Shown one piece after another: positions 8,101 through 17,110 of a stretch of 64,000 nt of DNA. The notes beneath the pieces are model-generated. The model did not search any database. It worked only from the letters and a program-made list of their open reading frames with translations, and was not told where the DNA came from. The DNA is from Polaribacter aquimarinus (GTDB lineage Bacteria; Bacteroidota; Bacteroidia; Flavobacteriales; Flavobacteriaceae): NCBI RefSeq assembly GCF_003129485.1, contig NZ_QFFG01000004.1, positions 1 to 64,000 of the forward strand, given 5' to 3'. How positions within the stretch are numbered: position 1 is the first letter of the stretch; every line of letters starts with the position of its first letter. Both the position numbers and the translations under genes were made by a program.

Positions 8101-9261
8101 ATGATTAAAACTGATATTTGCATTATTGGTTCTGGACCCTCAGGAGTTAGCACTTCTATTATGCTTTCAAAAATGAATATTTCACATTATATCATAGACA
8201 AAGCTAATTTTCCAAGAGATAAAACCTGTGGTGATGGTTTAATTTTATATGCTTATAAAGCGATGTTAGAATTGGATAAAGATTTATTTCATTCTTTTTT
8301 AAAGAATCCAAAATTTATTCACAGCAAAAAAATTCAACTTTTTATAAATAATAATTTAAATATTAATTTTCAAGAAAGTAAAGACAGAGAAATGGTAATA
8401 TCTTATGCTAAAAGATATGATTTTGATGATTTCTTAGTACAAAACTTATCGGAAAAATACGCGAATAAAGAATTTGGTAATGGTGTTAAAAATTTAACCG
8501 AGCAAAAAGATGGAATATTAATTAAGCTAAAAAACAATAAAGAAATTCTTGCAAAAGTTGTTGTTGGAGCAGATGGAGCTAAATCTATAGTTTCTAGAAA
8601 ATTGGCAGGAAATAAGATAAATAAAAAACTTTCTTCTACATTTATAAGCGCGTATTTTAATGATGTTATTCATTTATTAAAAGACAACAATGCAGAAATT
8701 AGAATAATATATAAAAAAATACCGCTGTATTTTTATATTTTTCCGCTAGCTGATGGTTCAGCAAATGTTACTTTGGGAGGTAGAGCTGATTTAATTTTAA
8801 AGCACAATATAAATCTAGTTGAAGAGATAGAATCTATTATTGCCAATCACTCAAAAGTTTCTCATAAGTTTAAGAAAGCAAAAAAAAATGGATCTTGGAG
8901 AGGTTGGAGTATTCCTTATAACTTTGGTTCTAATAAAGTATGTGGCAATAGATTTCTCTTAGTTGGAGATGCAGCAGGGTTAACTAATGCATTTTATAAA
9001 GAAGGTGTTGGTACTGGTATGATGTCTGGGATTATTTGTGCAAAAAAATTGGTTCAATGTTTAGAAAAAAATATTTTTTCTGAAAAATATTTATCTTCAT
9101 ACCAAAAGGATTTAGAAAAAGAATTTAGCAAACTACTTAAATTCAGTCGTTTAATGTCTAAACTAGCAAATCATAGATATTTATTTTCTAGAATTGTTTA
9201 TCTCTTTAAAAATCAGGTTGAAAGAAAATCATTTAACATCATTAAACGAAGAAGCTATTAA
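8101..9261 (+). CDS. Geranylgeranyl-reductase-like FAD-dependent oxidoreductase
   Basis: The N-terminal Rossmann motif GSGPSG (residues 9-14) binds FAD. The CGDGL loop after FPRDKT and the second FAD motif FLLVGDAAGLTNAFYKEGVGTGM match the geranylgeranyl reductase family. Members reduce isoprenoid double bonds or oxidise small hydrophobic substrates. The length of 386 is typical. It stands alone on the plus strand and converges with a minus-strand gene 5 bases downstream. It is far from the carotenoid cluster at 58-63 kb, so a link to pigment synthesis is only possible, not supported by context. Confidence 0.85.
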   Translation: MIKTDICIIGSGPSGVSTSIMLSKMNISHYIIDKANFPRDKTCGDGLILYAYKAMLELDKDLFHSFLKNPKFIHSKKIQLFINNNLNINFQESKDREMVISYAKRYDFDDFLVQNLSEKYANKEFGNGVKNLTEQKDGILIKLKNNKEILAKVVVGADGAKSIVSRKLAGNKINKKLSSTFISAYFNDVIHLLKDNNAEIRIIYKKIPLYFYIFPLADGSANVTLGGRADLILKHNINLVEEIESIIANHSKVSHKFKKAKKNGSWRGWSIPYNFGSNKVCGNRFLLVGDAAGLTNAFYKEGVGTGMMSGIICAKKLVQCLEKNIFSEKYLSSYQKDLEKEFSKLLKFSRLMSKLANHRYLFSRIVYLFKNQVERKSFNIIKRRSY

Positions 9262-9266
9262 AACAC

Positions 9267-9590
9267 TTATAAATTTCGTTCAAATCCATACTCGCGTTCA
9301 ACTTTACATATACGAAGTTGATATTTTCTATACCATTTCTCTCTGCCTAAGTTTCTTGCTTGTGTATGTTCAACATTATTTTTCCAAGTAACAATATCCT
9401 CGAGTGTTTGCCAATAAGAAACTGTTATTCCTAATTCGCTTCTAGAAGATTCGATGCCTAAAAAACCTTTTTGTTGTTTTGCTAAATCTTCCATTCTTTT
9501 AGCAGTTTGCGCATAGCCCACTAAGTTATCTTGTGTTACGGTTGTAAAAATAACAGCATAATAAGGTGGCTTTAGATGATCGACAATCAT
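9267..9590 (-). CDS. Antibiotic biosynthesis monooxygenase-fold protein
   Basis: This 107-residue protein has the dimeric ferredoxin-like fold of the ABM superfamily: FTTVTQDNLVGYAQTAKRMEDLAKQ, FLGIESSR and the SYWQTLEDIVTWKNNVEH strand-helix pattern. These small proteins oxidise quinone-like compounds or, in some subfamilies, bind haem. The substrate is unknown and an antibiotic role is not implied. Its start overlaps the stop of the upstream GNAT gene by 4 bases, so the two are co-translated. Confidence 0.85.
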   Translation of the reverse strand: MIVDHLKPPYYAVIFTTVTQDNLVGYAQTAKRMEDLAKQQKGFLGIESSRSELGITVSYWQTLEDIVTWKNNVEHTQARNLGREKWYRKYQLRICKVEREYGFERNL

Positions 9591-10084
9591 AGTTTTAGTT
9601 CGTATTTTGTTTCTTGTTGATAATCATCATTTATAAATACATCAACAATTTTAAAATTATATTTTTCTAATATTTTAGCAGATGCCACATTGGCATTAAC
9701 CACAAACCCCACTATTTTTTTTATACTTAATTGCTTACAATATAAGATTAAAACTTTGCAAATTTCAGAAGCATACCCCTTATTCCAATACTTTTCTAAA
9801 AAGCGATAACCAATTTCATATTCATTATTCGTTTTAATTAAAGCAACAGTTCCAATAAACTCTTTATCTAAATTTCTTTCAATAGCATAAATACAAAAAT
9901 CGTTATTTTCTAGTTGATATCTATTAATCAAATTCCCTAATTCAACTTTGCATTGATTTAAGTCTTTTGGTGTTCCATCTGCATATTTTAACACATTAGG
10001 GTTACTTTCCATAGCGTAAAATCCATGTAAATCATCAAAAGAAAGCTTTCTAACTATTAACCTTTCAGTTTCAAAAATCATCAA
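9587..10084 (-). CDS. GNAT family N-acetyltransferase
   Basis: This is a RimJ/RimL-type acetyltransferase of 165 residues. It begins with the FETERLIVRKLSFDDL strand that starts this subfamily, has the GYRFLEKYWNKGYASE acetyl-CoA loop, and the NVASAKILEKYNF helix. The substrate could be a protein N-terminus or a small amine. It is the first gene of a two-gene minus-strand operon with the ABM protein and is divergent from mtaB. A second Met follows the first, leaving one codon of uncertainty. Confidence 0.88.
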   Translation of the reverse strand: MMIFETERLIVRKLSFDDLHGFYAMESNPNVLKYADGTPKDLNQCKVELGNLINRYQLENNDFCIYAIERNLDKEFIGTVALIKTNNEYEIGYRFLEKYWNKGYASEICKVLILYCKQLSIKKIVGFVVNANVASAKILEKYNFKIVDVFINDDYQQETKYELKL

Positions 10085-10093
10085 ATAATATTG

Positions 10094-10101
10094 TAAATTT
10101 G
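10094..10101 (+). promoter_or_regulatory. Candidate -7 promoter box for mtaB
   Basis: TAAATTTG matches TAnnTTTG and lies 20 bases before the mtaB start. No clear -33 element is visible. Confidence 0.45.
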
Positions 10102-10121
10102 TAAATCTTAAATGTACGTGA

Positions 10122-11456
10122 ATGATGGCAGATAAAAAAGTTGCTTTTTATACTTTAGGTTGCAAATTAAACTTCTCTGAAACTTCAACCATAGCTCGCA
10201 ATTTTGTGAGCGAAGGTTTTGAGCGTGTAGATTTTGAAGAAAAAGCAGATGTTTACGTTATTAATACTTGCTCTGTTACAGATAATGCAGATAAACGTTT
10301 TAAAACAATTGTAAAAAACGCTTTAAAAAAAAATGAAGAGGCTTTTTTAATCGCAGTGGGATGTTATGCACAACTTAAACCAGAAGAATTGGCAGCTGTA
10401 GATGGTGTTGATTTAGTTTTAGGAGCCACTGAAAAATTTAATGTTACTAGTTACATCAACGACTTAACAAAAAATAATATTGGTGAGGTGCATTCTTGCG
10501 AAATTACTGATGCCGATTTTTATGTAGGCTCATACTCTATTGGAGATAGAACTCGGGCTTTTTTAAAAGTACAAGACGGTTGCGATTATAAATGTACTTA
10601 CTGTACAATTCCTTTAGCTAGAGGAATTTCTAGAAGTGATACTTTAACAAATGTATTGGAAAATGCCCAAGAAATATCATCAAAAGGGATTAAGGAAATC
10701 GTTTTAACAGGGGTTAATATTGGCGATTATGGTAAAGGTGAATTTGGTAATAAGAAACACGAGCATACTTTTTTAGAATTAGTTAAAGAATTAGATAAAG
10801 TTGATGGAATTCATCGATTGCGAATATCATCTATAGAACCTAATTTATTGAAAGATGAAACGATCGATTTTGTTTCTAAATCAGACTCTTTTGTTCCTCA
10901 TTTTCACATTCCACTACAGTCTGGTAGTGATGAATTATTAAAGAAAATGAAGCGTAGATATCTACGTGAAACTTATACAAATAGAGTTGCTAAAATTAAA
11001 GAGGTAATGCCAAATGCTTGTATTGGTGTTGATGTTATTGTAGGTTTTCCTGGAGAAACAGAAGAATTATTTTTAGAAACGTATAACTACTTAAATGAAT
11101 TAGACATTTCTTATTTACATGTTTTTACATACTCAGAAAGACCAAATACTGAAGCTGCTGAAATGATAGGTATTGTTCCTAAAAAAGTTCGTGCAAAACG
11201 CAGTAAAATGTTAAGAGGATTGTCAGCAAAAAAGAGGCGTGCTTTTTATGAAAGTCAACTAGGAAATAACTTAACAGTTTTATTCGAAAACGAGAATAAA
11301 GATGGTTATATAAATGGATTTACCGAAAATTATGTAAAAGTTAAAACACCTTGGAACCCTGAATTGGTTAATACTTTACACAAAATTACCCTTAAAGAGA
11401 TTGATGAAGATGGATTAGTCAGATTCGATTTTATTAATGATAAAATAACTATCTAA
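10122..11456 (+). CDS. mtaB: tRNA (N6-threonylcarbamoyladenosine(37)-C2)-methylthiotransferase MtaB
   Basis: MtaB adds a methylthio group to t6A37 of ANN-decoding tRNAs. The UPF0004 domain has its three cysteines in GCKLNFSE, NTCSVTDNADK and VGCYAQL. The radical-SAM motif is CDYKCTYCTIP (about residues 153-163). A TRAM domain closes the protein. The early CKLN and KRF signature and the length of 444 separate it from MiaB and RimO. It begins with two Met codons. The downstream lipoprotein gene starts 10 bases later. Confidence 0.94.
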   Translation: MMADKKVAFYTLGCKLNFSETSTIARNFVSEGFERVDFEEKADVYVINTCSVTDNADKRFKTIVKNALKKNEEAFLIAVGCYAQLKPEELAAVDGVDLVLGATEKFNVTSYINDLTKNNIGEVHSCEITDADFYVGSYSIGDRTRAFLKVQDGCDYKCTYCTIPLARGISRSDTLTNVLENAQEISSKGIKEIVLTGVNIGDYGKGEFGNKKHEHTFLELVKELDKVDGIHRLRISSIEPNLLKDETIDFVSKSDSFVPHFHIPLQSGSDELLKKMKRRYLRETYTNRVAKIKEVMPNACIGVDVIVGFPGETEELFLETYNYLNELDISYLHVFTYSERPNTEAAEMIGIVPKKVRAKRSKMLRGLSAKKRRAFYESQLGNNLTVLFENENKDGYINGFTENYVKVKTPWNPELVNTLHKITLKEIDEDGLVRFDFINDKITI

Positions 11457-11466
11457 AACAAAAAAT

Positions 11467-12228
11467 ATGAAATACTTATTCTTCTCTTTTTTTATTATTG
11501 CTTTAAGCTGTAATCAACAAAAAAAAGAAACTACAAAAATTAAAAAGACAGAAAATAAAGAAACTATAAAAGAAGAAAAAGTTGAAAATGAAGAAGTAAT
11601 AAGAACTATTGTTAAAACTCACGAGAACCTAATCGTTGTTCTTAAAAATCCCAAAAATGTAAATGACGCTAAAGCATTAATAGAAAATAGTAGTTTAATT
11701 TGGGATAATCTTGTTATAGATAAGAACAGTTTAAAAGTTGCAGCTATAAAAGTTCCTATAGGAAAAAAAGATTTTTGGATCGAAAGGTTAAAATCTTCAA
11801 ATATTTTTTCTACTGTTACTCATAATAAACAATCTGCTATAGACGAAATTAATTATTTATCTGAAAATACTTTTGCTAAAATTAGAAAGTCGCAGTGTTC
11901 TGGTGATTGCCCTGTTTATGAACTCACTTTATTTAAAGATGGTAAAGTAACTTTTATAGGTATTGAAAATGTTTTGATAAAAGGAAAACATGATTTTACT
12001 ATTTCTGAAGTTAAATTTAAAAAAATACAAGATAAATTTAAAAAAACTTCTTTTGGGATGTATCTTGATAGTTATGTTGATAAATCTCTAGTAGATTATC
12101 CAAGTACATTTATAACTCATAATGACAAACAAATTGAAATAAAGTTGTGGAAAAATGTTCCTGAGGAACTTGCTTTTGCTTTCGAGGCCTTAGAAGATAT
12201 TCTATTTGAGAAAAAGTTAATTGAATAA
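11467..12228 (+). CDS. DUF6438-like lipoprotein
   Basis: The N-terminal signal peptide ends in a lipobox (FIIALSC, Cys15), followed by a Lys/Glu-rich linker. The C-terminal part (about residues 138-250) has the pattern KSQCSGDCPVYELTLFKDG, typical of the DUF6438 family in Bacteroidota, with a conserved Cys pair. It is probably anchored in the outer membrane facing the periplasm. The role is unknown. It lies between mtaB and an alpha/beta hydrolase in a tightly spaced run. Confidence 0.75.
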   Translation: MKYLFFSFFIIALSCNQQKKETTKIKKTENKETIKEEKVENEEVIRTIVKTHENLIVVLKNPKNVNDAKALIENSSLIWDNLVIDKNSLKVAAIKVPIGKKDFWIERLKSSNIFSTVTHNKQSAIDEINYLSENTFAKIRKSQCSGDCPVYELTLFKDGKVTFIGIENVLIKGKHDFTISEVKFKKIQDKFKKTSFGMYLDSYVDKSLVDYPSTFITHNDKQIEIKLWKNVPEELAFAFEALEDILFEKKLIE

Positions 12229-12230
12229 AT

Positions 12231-12890
12231 ATGACTAAAACCCCTATTTATTTTGTTCCTGGATTGGCAGCTGGACCAGAAATATTTGAAAACCTTAAAC
12301 TAGACGACTCTAAATATGAGCTACAATATCTAAAATGGAAGACTCCTTTAGCCTTAGAGGAAACCATTGCTAATTATGCAATGAGAATGTGTAATGACAT
12401 AAAAACAGAAAAACCTATACTTGTAGGTGTTTCTTTTGGCGGAATTATGGTACAAGAAATGGCTAAATTTATAGAAACTAAAAAAGTAATTATTATTTCT
12501 AGCGTTAAAAACCAAGATGAACTTCCAAAAAAGTTTAAAATGGCAAAATTTACTAAAATTTATAAATTTTTTCCAACCAAAGTGGTTTCAAATTTTGAAG
12601 AATATGCTCAGTACTTTTTAGGAAAAAGCTTAAAAAAGAAGGCAAAACTCTATAAAAAATACCTTTCTATAAGAAACGAAACTTATTTAAAATGGTCTAT
12701 TTATAATGTTTTAAAGTGGGAACAACAAAATACTCCAGAAGACATAGTTCATATTCATGGAACTAAAGATCATATTTTTCCAATTAAAAAGATTGAAAAC
12801 TGTATAAAAATAGAAGGAGGTACTCATGTAATGATATTATCCAAAGCAAAAAAAATATCAAAAATTATTGATGAGGTTTTAACTTGTTAA
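12231..12890 (+). CDS. Alpha/beta hydrolase
   Basis: This small alpha/beta hydrolase has 219 residues. It has an oxyanion-type start FVPGLAAGPEIFE, the nucleophile elbow GVSFGG (Ser at about residue 68), an Asp in HGTKDHIFP and a His near the end in GGTHVMI. No signal peptide is present, so it is cytoplasmic. The substrate is unknown. It starts 2 bases after the lipoprotein stop. Confidence 0.82.
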   Translation: MTKTPIYFVPGLAAGPEIFENLKLDDSKYELQYLKWKTPLALEETIANYAMRMCNDIKTEKPILVGVSFGGIMVQEMAKFIETKKVIIISSVKNQDELPKKFKMAKFTKIYKFFPTKVVSNFEEYAQYFLGKSLKKKAKLYKKYLSIRNETYLKWSIYNVLKWEQQNTPEDIVHIHGTKDHIFPIKKIENCIKIEGGTHVMILSKAKKISKIIDEVLTC

Positions 12891-12935
12891 TGCGAGCCTA
12901 TTTTTATACTTTTATAGTATAAAATTGTAAACTCT

Positions 12936-13838
12936 ATGAATAAATCAATACGTATTCTCTCACTTTTAAGTATCCTAATAGTAACTCTATTTTTTTTTAA
13001 TGCTATTCATAAAAATGATGATGACCCCAAGTTAAGCACGCACAAAACTTATAAAATTAAAGCTCTTAAACTTCCAAATAACTTAAATTTAGCTGGAGAA
13101 AGAGTTCCTTTAGAAAAGTTGGATATCAAAGAAAGAATGGACAGAGAGTTGCTTGTAAATACATATTGGCAATCTAATGGTTTATTATTGATAAAAAGAG
13201 CTAATAAATACTTTCCAATCTTAGAGCCCTTATTAAAGAAATATGGTTTACCTGATGATTTTAAGTTTTTAGCATTAGCAGAAAGTGCTTTTATAGATGA
13301 AACTTCATCTGCTGGTGCCGCAGGAATGTGGCATTTTATGAAAACCACAGGAAAAGAATATGGATTGGAAATCAATAAGAATGTAGATGAACGTTATAAC
13401 ATTGAAAAGTCTACAAAAGTTGCAGCAGAATATTTAAAAAAAGCAAAAAAAAGATTTGGATCATGGACATTGGCTGCAGCAGCATATAATGCAGGAAACT
13501 ATGGAATTGCTAAAAGATTAAAAACACAACAGGTAACAAGTTATTATGACGCTTTATTACCTGACGAAACAGAAAGATATGTATTTAGAATAATTGCTTT
13601 AAAAGAAGTAATTTCAAATCCTCAAAAATATGGTTTTGTTTTTGAAAAACAAGATTTGTATACTTTACAAAAAACTAGAACTGTTAAAGTTGATACCGCA
13701 ATAGCTAACATTGCTTCTTTTGCTAAAAAATTTGGAATCACTTACAAGGAATTAAAACTTCATAATTCTTGGTTAAGAGAAAATAAATTAAATAATAAGA
13801 GCAGAAAGCTTTACGAAATTAAAATTCCTGTTAAATAG
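12936..13838 (+). CDS. Lytic transglycosylase (SLT domain, MltD-like)
   Basis: An N-terminal membrane anchor or signal (residues 7-24) precedes a soluble-lytic-transglycosylase domain. It has LALAESAFIDETSSAGAAG, with the catalytic Glu followed by the SSAGAAGMW stretch typical of the family, and LAAAAYNAGNYGI, the goose-lysozyme-like AYNAG motif. The C-terminal 60 residues resemble a LysM-like module. It would cleave peptidoglycan with 1,6-anhydro product formation. It converges with ywbE 2 bases downstream. Confidence 0.9.
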   Translation: MNKSIRILSLLSILIVTLFFFNAIHKNDDDPKLSTHKTYKIKALKLPNNLNLAGERVPLEKLDIKERMDRELLVNTYWQSNGLLLIKRANKYFPILEPLLKKYGLPDDFKFLALAESAFIDETSSAGAAGMWHFMKTTGKEYGLEINKNVDERYNIEKSTKVAAEYLKKAKKRFGSWTLAAAAYNAGNYGIAKRLKTQQVTSYYDALLPDETERYVFRIIALKEVISNPQKYGFVFEKQDLYTLQKTRTVKVDTAIANIASFAKKFGITYKELKLHNSWLRENKLNNKSRKLYEIKIPVK

Positions 13839-13840
13839 CA

Positions 13841-14038
13841 TTAATCGATTATTTTTTTAACTCTACCAACCAAACCAGATTTAAGTTGAACCTTGATTCC
13901 ATGGGGATGGTTTGGTGATTTTGTTAGTATCCTTGCAACAATTCCTTTAGTTAATTCTCCAGATTTTTGATGTGGTTTTTGAACAATTTCTACAAATAAA
14001 CCAATTTTAATATTCTTTCTTTGTCTACTATCAACCAT
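13841..14038 (-). CDS. YwbE family protein
   Basis: This 65-residue basic protein matches the YwbE/DUF2196 family (VDSRQRKNIKIGLFVEIVQK, then LTKGIVARILTKS and HPHGIKVQLKSGLVGRV). The small beta-rich, KOW-like sequence suggests nucleic-acid binding, but no function is established. It lies downstream of the cold-shock gene, with a strong terminator between them. Confidence 0.85.
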   Translation of the reverse strand: MVDSRQRKNIKIGLFVEIVQKPHQKSGELTKGIVARILTKSPNHPHGIKVQLKSGLVGRVKKIID

Positions 14039-14057
14039 AAATAAGTCAATTAAAAAT

Positions 14058-14087
14058 AAAAAAGCCTATCAAATTTGATAGGCTTTT
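14058..14087 (-). terminator. Intrinsic terminator of the cold-shock gene
   Basis: A perfect 14-base inverted repeat (arms 14060-14073 and 14074-14087, core GCCTATCAAA/TTTGATAGGC) is followed on the minus strand by a T-rich tract. It ends transcription from the cold-shock gene before ywbE. Confidence 0.85.
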
Positions 14088-14118
14088 AGATAAAAATTTA
14101 ACTAGTAATAAATATATA

Positions 14119-14310
14119 TTATAATACTCTTACGTTTACAGCGTTTAATCCTTTTCTTCCATCTTGTAAGTCAAATTCAACTTCATCGTTTTCACGAATT
14201 TCGTCAACTAATCCTGACACATGTACAAAATGTTCTTTGTTTGTTCCTTCTTCAGTGATGAATCCGAATCCTTTAGATTCATTGAAAAATTTTACGGTAC
14301 CTTTATTCAT
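14119..14310 (-). CDS. Cold-shock domain protein (CspA family)
   Basis: This is a single cold-shock domain of 63 residues, an OB-fold that binds single-stranded RNA or DNA and acts as an RNA chaperone. RNP1 reads KGFGFIT and RNP2 reads HFVHVSGL. The length is typical. It is monocistronic: promoter at 14366-14373 on the minus strand, a 5' leader of about 50 bases and a strong terminator. A structured 5' leader is common for such genes, though no specific fold was identified. Confidence 0.95.
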   Translation of the reverse strand: MNKGTVKFFNESKGFGFITEEGTNKEHFVHVSGLVDEIRENDEVEFDLQDGRKGLNAVNVRVL

Positions 14311-14365
14311 TATAAAAAAATTATTGTGTTGTTAAATTAATTCCTAACAACGTTATATTAAGTGG

Positions 14366-14373
14366 CAAAGATA
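14366..14373 (-). promoter_or_regulatory. Promoter -7 box of the cold-shock gene
   Basis: CAAAGATA on the plus strand reads TATCTTTG on the minus strand, matching TAnnTTTG. It predicts an RNA start near 14361 and a leader of about 50 bases. Confidence 0.55.
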
Positions 14374-14427
14374 ATGCCAATTAAATAAGAAACAGTTAAA
14401 ATATTGATTTTCTTTAAATTAACATTG

Positions 14428-15369
14428 TTAAAGCCTATCTATAAAGGACTTAACTAATTCAAATTCTTCAACTATTTCTTTAAAAACCTCTTTTACAGGT
14501 TTTATTTCATGAATTAACCCAGCAATTTGACCTATTTCTAATTCTCCATTGTCTAAATCTCCTTCAAACATTCCTTTTTTTGCTCTTGCCCTCCCTAACA
14601 ATTCCTTTATTTGCAATATTGATGGATTCTGTTGATACAATTCTTGAATATCATCATAAAATCTATTCTTTACCAAACGTACAGGAGCTAATTCTTTTAA
14701 AGTAAGTTGTGTATCACCATCTTTAACATCTACAATTGTATTTTTAAAATTAATATGTGCCGATGATTCTTGGGTTGCAGCAAATCTACTTCCAATTTGT
14801 ACCCCATCTGAACCCAAAACCATAGCTGCTAACATTCCTCTTCCAGAGCCAATTCCACCAGCTGCAATTACAGGAATTTTAACTTGTTCTTTCACCATAG
14901 GTATTAGTGTAAATGTTGTCGTTTCTTCACGTCCATTATGCCCACCTGCTTCGAAACCTTCACAAACAATAGCATCTACTCCAGCTGCTTCAGCTTTTAA
15001 GGCAAATTTTACAGAACTAACCACATGGACCACAGTAATTCCTTTTCCTTTTAAAAAAGATGTCCACGTTTTAGGATTTCCTGCAGATGTAAAAACAATT
15101 TTCACACCTTCTTCAACAATAATATCCATGATTTTTTCAATATCAGGATATAGCATTGGTACATTTATGCCAAAAGGTTTATCGGTCGCTTTTTTACATT
15201 TCTGAATGTGTTCTCGCAAAACATCAGGATACATAGAACCAGCACCAATTAACCCCAAACCTCCAGCATTAGAAACTGCTGAAGCTAATTTCCATCCAGA
15301 AACCCAAATCATTCCTCCTTGAACAATTGGGTATTTTATATTAAAAAGATTTGTGATTTTATTTATCAT
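14428..15369 (-). CDS. Nitronate monooxygenase / 2-nitropropane dioxygenase-like flavoprotein
   Basis: This TIM-barrel FMN enzyme has 313 residues. Its motifs are YPIVQGGMIWVSG at the N-terminus, VCEGFEAGGHNG (catalytic-site His region) and PVIAAGGIGSGRGMLAAMVLGSDGVQIGSRF, the FMN phosphate site. The family includes nitronate monooxygenases and FabK enoyl-ACP reductases, which are hard to tell apart by eye. Its start overlaps the stop of the upstream protease gene (TAATG), so coupling is likely even though the functions look unrelated. Confidence 0.88.
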   Translation of the reverse strand: MINKITNLFNIKYPIVQGGMIWVSGWKLASAVSNAGGLGLIGAGSMYPDVLREHIQKCKKATDKPFGINVPMLYPDIEKIMDIIVEEGVKIVFTSAGNPKTWTSFLKGKGITVVHVVSSVKFALKAEAAGVDAIVCEGFEAGGHNGREETTTFTLIPMVKEQVKIPVIAAGGIGSGRGMLAAMVLGSDGVQIGSRFAATQESSAHINFKNTIVDVKDGDTQLTLKELAPVRLVKNRFYDDIQELYQQNPSILQIKELLGRARAKKGMFEGDLDNGELEIGQIAGLIHEIKPVKEVFKEIVEEFELVKSFIDRL

Positions 15370-17060
15370 TATTCTTTTATCAGCTTTATGATTTTTTGTT
15401 CATTTCCTTTTCTAATTTTTAAAAGATATATCCCATTATCAAGATTTGAAATATTAATATCTTTTGGAATTTTTCTAGTAATTTCGATAATTTTTTCTCC
15501 AAGAACATTAAGAATTTGAATAGAATGATCATTGGAAAGGCTTAAATTAGAAATTGAGAAAATACTTTTTGTAGGATTAGGATATACCTTTAAATTTGAA
15601 AGAAAATTATCGTCTACAGATCCAGGATAGAGTGAATAATAAATTCCCCGTGCTATTTCAAAATTTGGGATTCCATATCCATACTGATTCAAAGGTGCAG
15701 AAAATCTATCCGCAGATTTAAAAACACTCTGTTTTAAATTATCAATAAAACTCAACTCATTATAATTATTCGCGGCTAACTTGGTATGAGATTTTACAAA
15801 GAGAGGTAAATTTTGATTCAAGCATGCAAGTAATCCTGCCATAATAGGTGACGAAAATGATGTTCCGCTAGAAGTTGAAACTTGCCCTGTTGAAAAATTT
15901 ATAATAGACGAATTATCACCTTGAGCTAAAATTTCAGGTTTAATTCGATTATCTGCAGTAGGTCCAAAAGAACTAAAAGAAGCTATATTTCCTGATGCAT
16001 CTACTGCTCCAACGGCAATTACAGAAGGTGCATCTGCAGGTGCTCCCATATATTTCCAACTTGAACTACCACTATTTCCAACAGAATTTACAAGTAACAT
16101 TGCTCTTGAAGCAGCAATTTCAGCACCCCTTGTTATAAAAGCTGTTTTACCATCCATATCAGCATAGGTATAACTATGGTTAGGGTTATCATAAGTTGTA
16201 TAGCCTAACGAAGTATTAATTATATCTACTCCTAAACTATCTGCTCTTTCAGCTGCCTCTACCCACAGAGTTTCCTCTAAAACAGTTTCAGATTCAGCTA
16301 TTTCTGTAACGAATAAATAAAATTTTGCATCGGGCGCAGTACCAACAAATTCATTTTCTAAATACCCAGCAATAGTAGATAAAACATGAGTTCCATGATG
16401 ATGTCTTGTATAAAAATTTGCATTTCTATCCGCAAAATTATATCCACCTAAAATTTGATTATTATCTCTTATTCTTTTAAATGCTGGTAAGGTATTTACA
16501 TTAGGAAAACCTGCATCTATAACAGCTATAACTTGTCCTTGACCAGTTAAACCTTGTTGGTGTAAAGCATCTCCTCTTAACATTTTTATTTGATTTTCTG
16601 CAGAACCATAATTAAAATCTGATATTGAACTAGAAAATTTATTTTGATGATTATGAACAACCTTTTTCGATACGCTTCTTCCTTTAGAATTCAAAGATTT
16701 ATTGGCATATTCTAAAGATTCAATAAAAGGATAAGTTGATAATAATCCATTTATTTGAGAAACTGTTGCTTGTACATGTATAGCATTTAACCATTTAGAT
16801 TTACCTAATACAATAACGTTGGCGTCATTTTTTAATTGATCATAATAAGGTTTATGAATTGGAACATCTAAAGAATCTAAGGCAACACCTTGATTATTTC
16901 TTCTATCCAAAGCACGTTGAGATAGCATTGTTAGAGGATTTGCTAAAAAAGCTTCTTTATTAGGCTTATCTTTTAAAAATATCCACGCATCTTCTATAGT
17001 TTCTTGAGAAGAAATTTGTAATGAAAATAATATAGTGTAAAGTAAAAATAATTTTTTCAT
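15369..17060 (-). CDS. Secreted S8 family (subtilisin-like) peptidase with T9SS sorting domain
   Basis: A signal peptide (residues 1-19) is followed by an I9-like propeptide and a subtilase domain. The catalytic residues are visible: Asp182 in VIAVIDAGF, His222 in HHHGTHV, Asn329 in NSVGNSG and Ser401 in SGTSFSSP. The C-terminal 80 residues (from LKVYPNPT to a Lys-rich end) form a type A sorting domain for type IX secretion. The protein would be exported and surface-attached or released to degrade proteins. The length is 563 residues. It lies between mnmA and the nitronate monooxygenase gene. Confidence 0.94.
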   Translation of the reverse strand: MKKLFLLYTILFSLQISSQETIEDAWIFLKDKPNKEAFLANPLTMLSQRALDRRNNQGVALDSLDVPIHKPYYDQLKNDANVIVLGKSKWLNAIHVQATVSQINGLLSTYPFIESLEYANKSLNSKGRSVSKKVVHNHQNKFSSSISDFNYGSAENQIKMLRGDALHQQGLTGQGQVIAVIDAGFPNVNTLPAFKRIRDNNQILGGYNFADRNANFYTRHHHGTHVLSTIAGYLENEFVGTAPDAKFYLFVTEIAESETVLEETLWVEAAERADSLGVDIINTSLGYTTYDNPNHSYTYADMDGKTAFITRGAEIAASRAMLLVNSVGNSGSSSWKYMGAPADAPSVIAVGAVDASGNIASFSSFGPTADNRIKPEILAQGDNSSIINFSTGQVSTSSGTSFSSPIMAGLLACLNQNLPLFVKSHTKLAANNYNELSFIDNLKQSVFKSADRFSAPLNQYGYGIPNFEIARGIYYSLYPGSVDDNFLSNLKVYPNPTKSIFSISNLSLSNDHSIQILNVLGEKIIEITRKIPKDINISNLDNGIYLLKIRKGNEQKIIKLIKE

Positions 17061-17082
17061 AGTTTAATTAAACTATAAAAAT

Positions 17083-17100
17083 AAGGATTTAAAATCCCTT
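17083..17100 (-). terminator. Probable terminator downstream of mnmA
   Basis: AAGGATTT and AAATCCCTT form a short imperfect hairpin. Read on the minus strand it is followed by ATTTTTAT. It lies 10 bases past the mnmA stop and before the protease gene. Confidence 0.45.
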
Positions 17101-17110
17101 AAAAAAACTT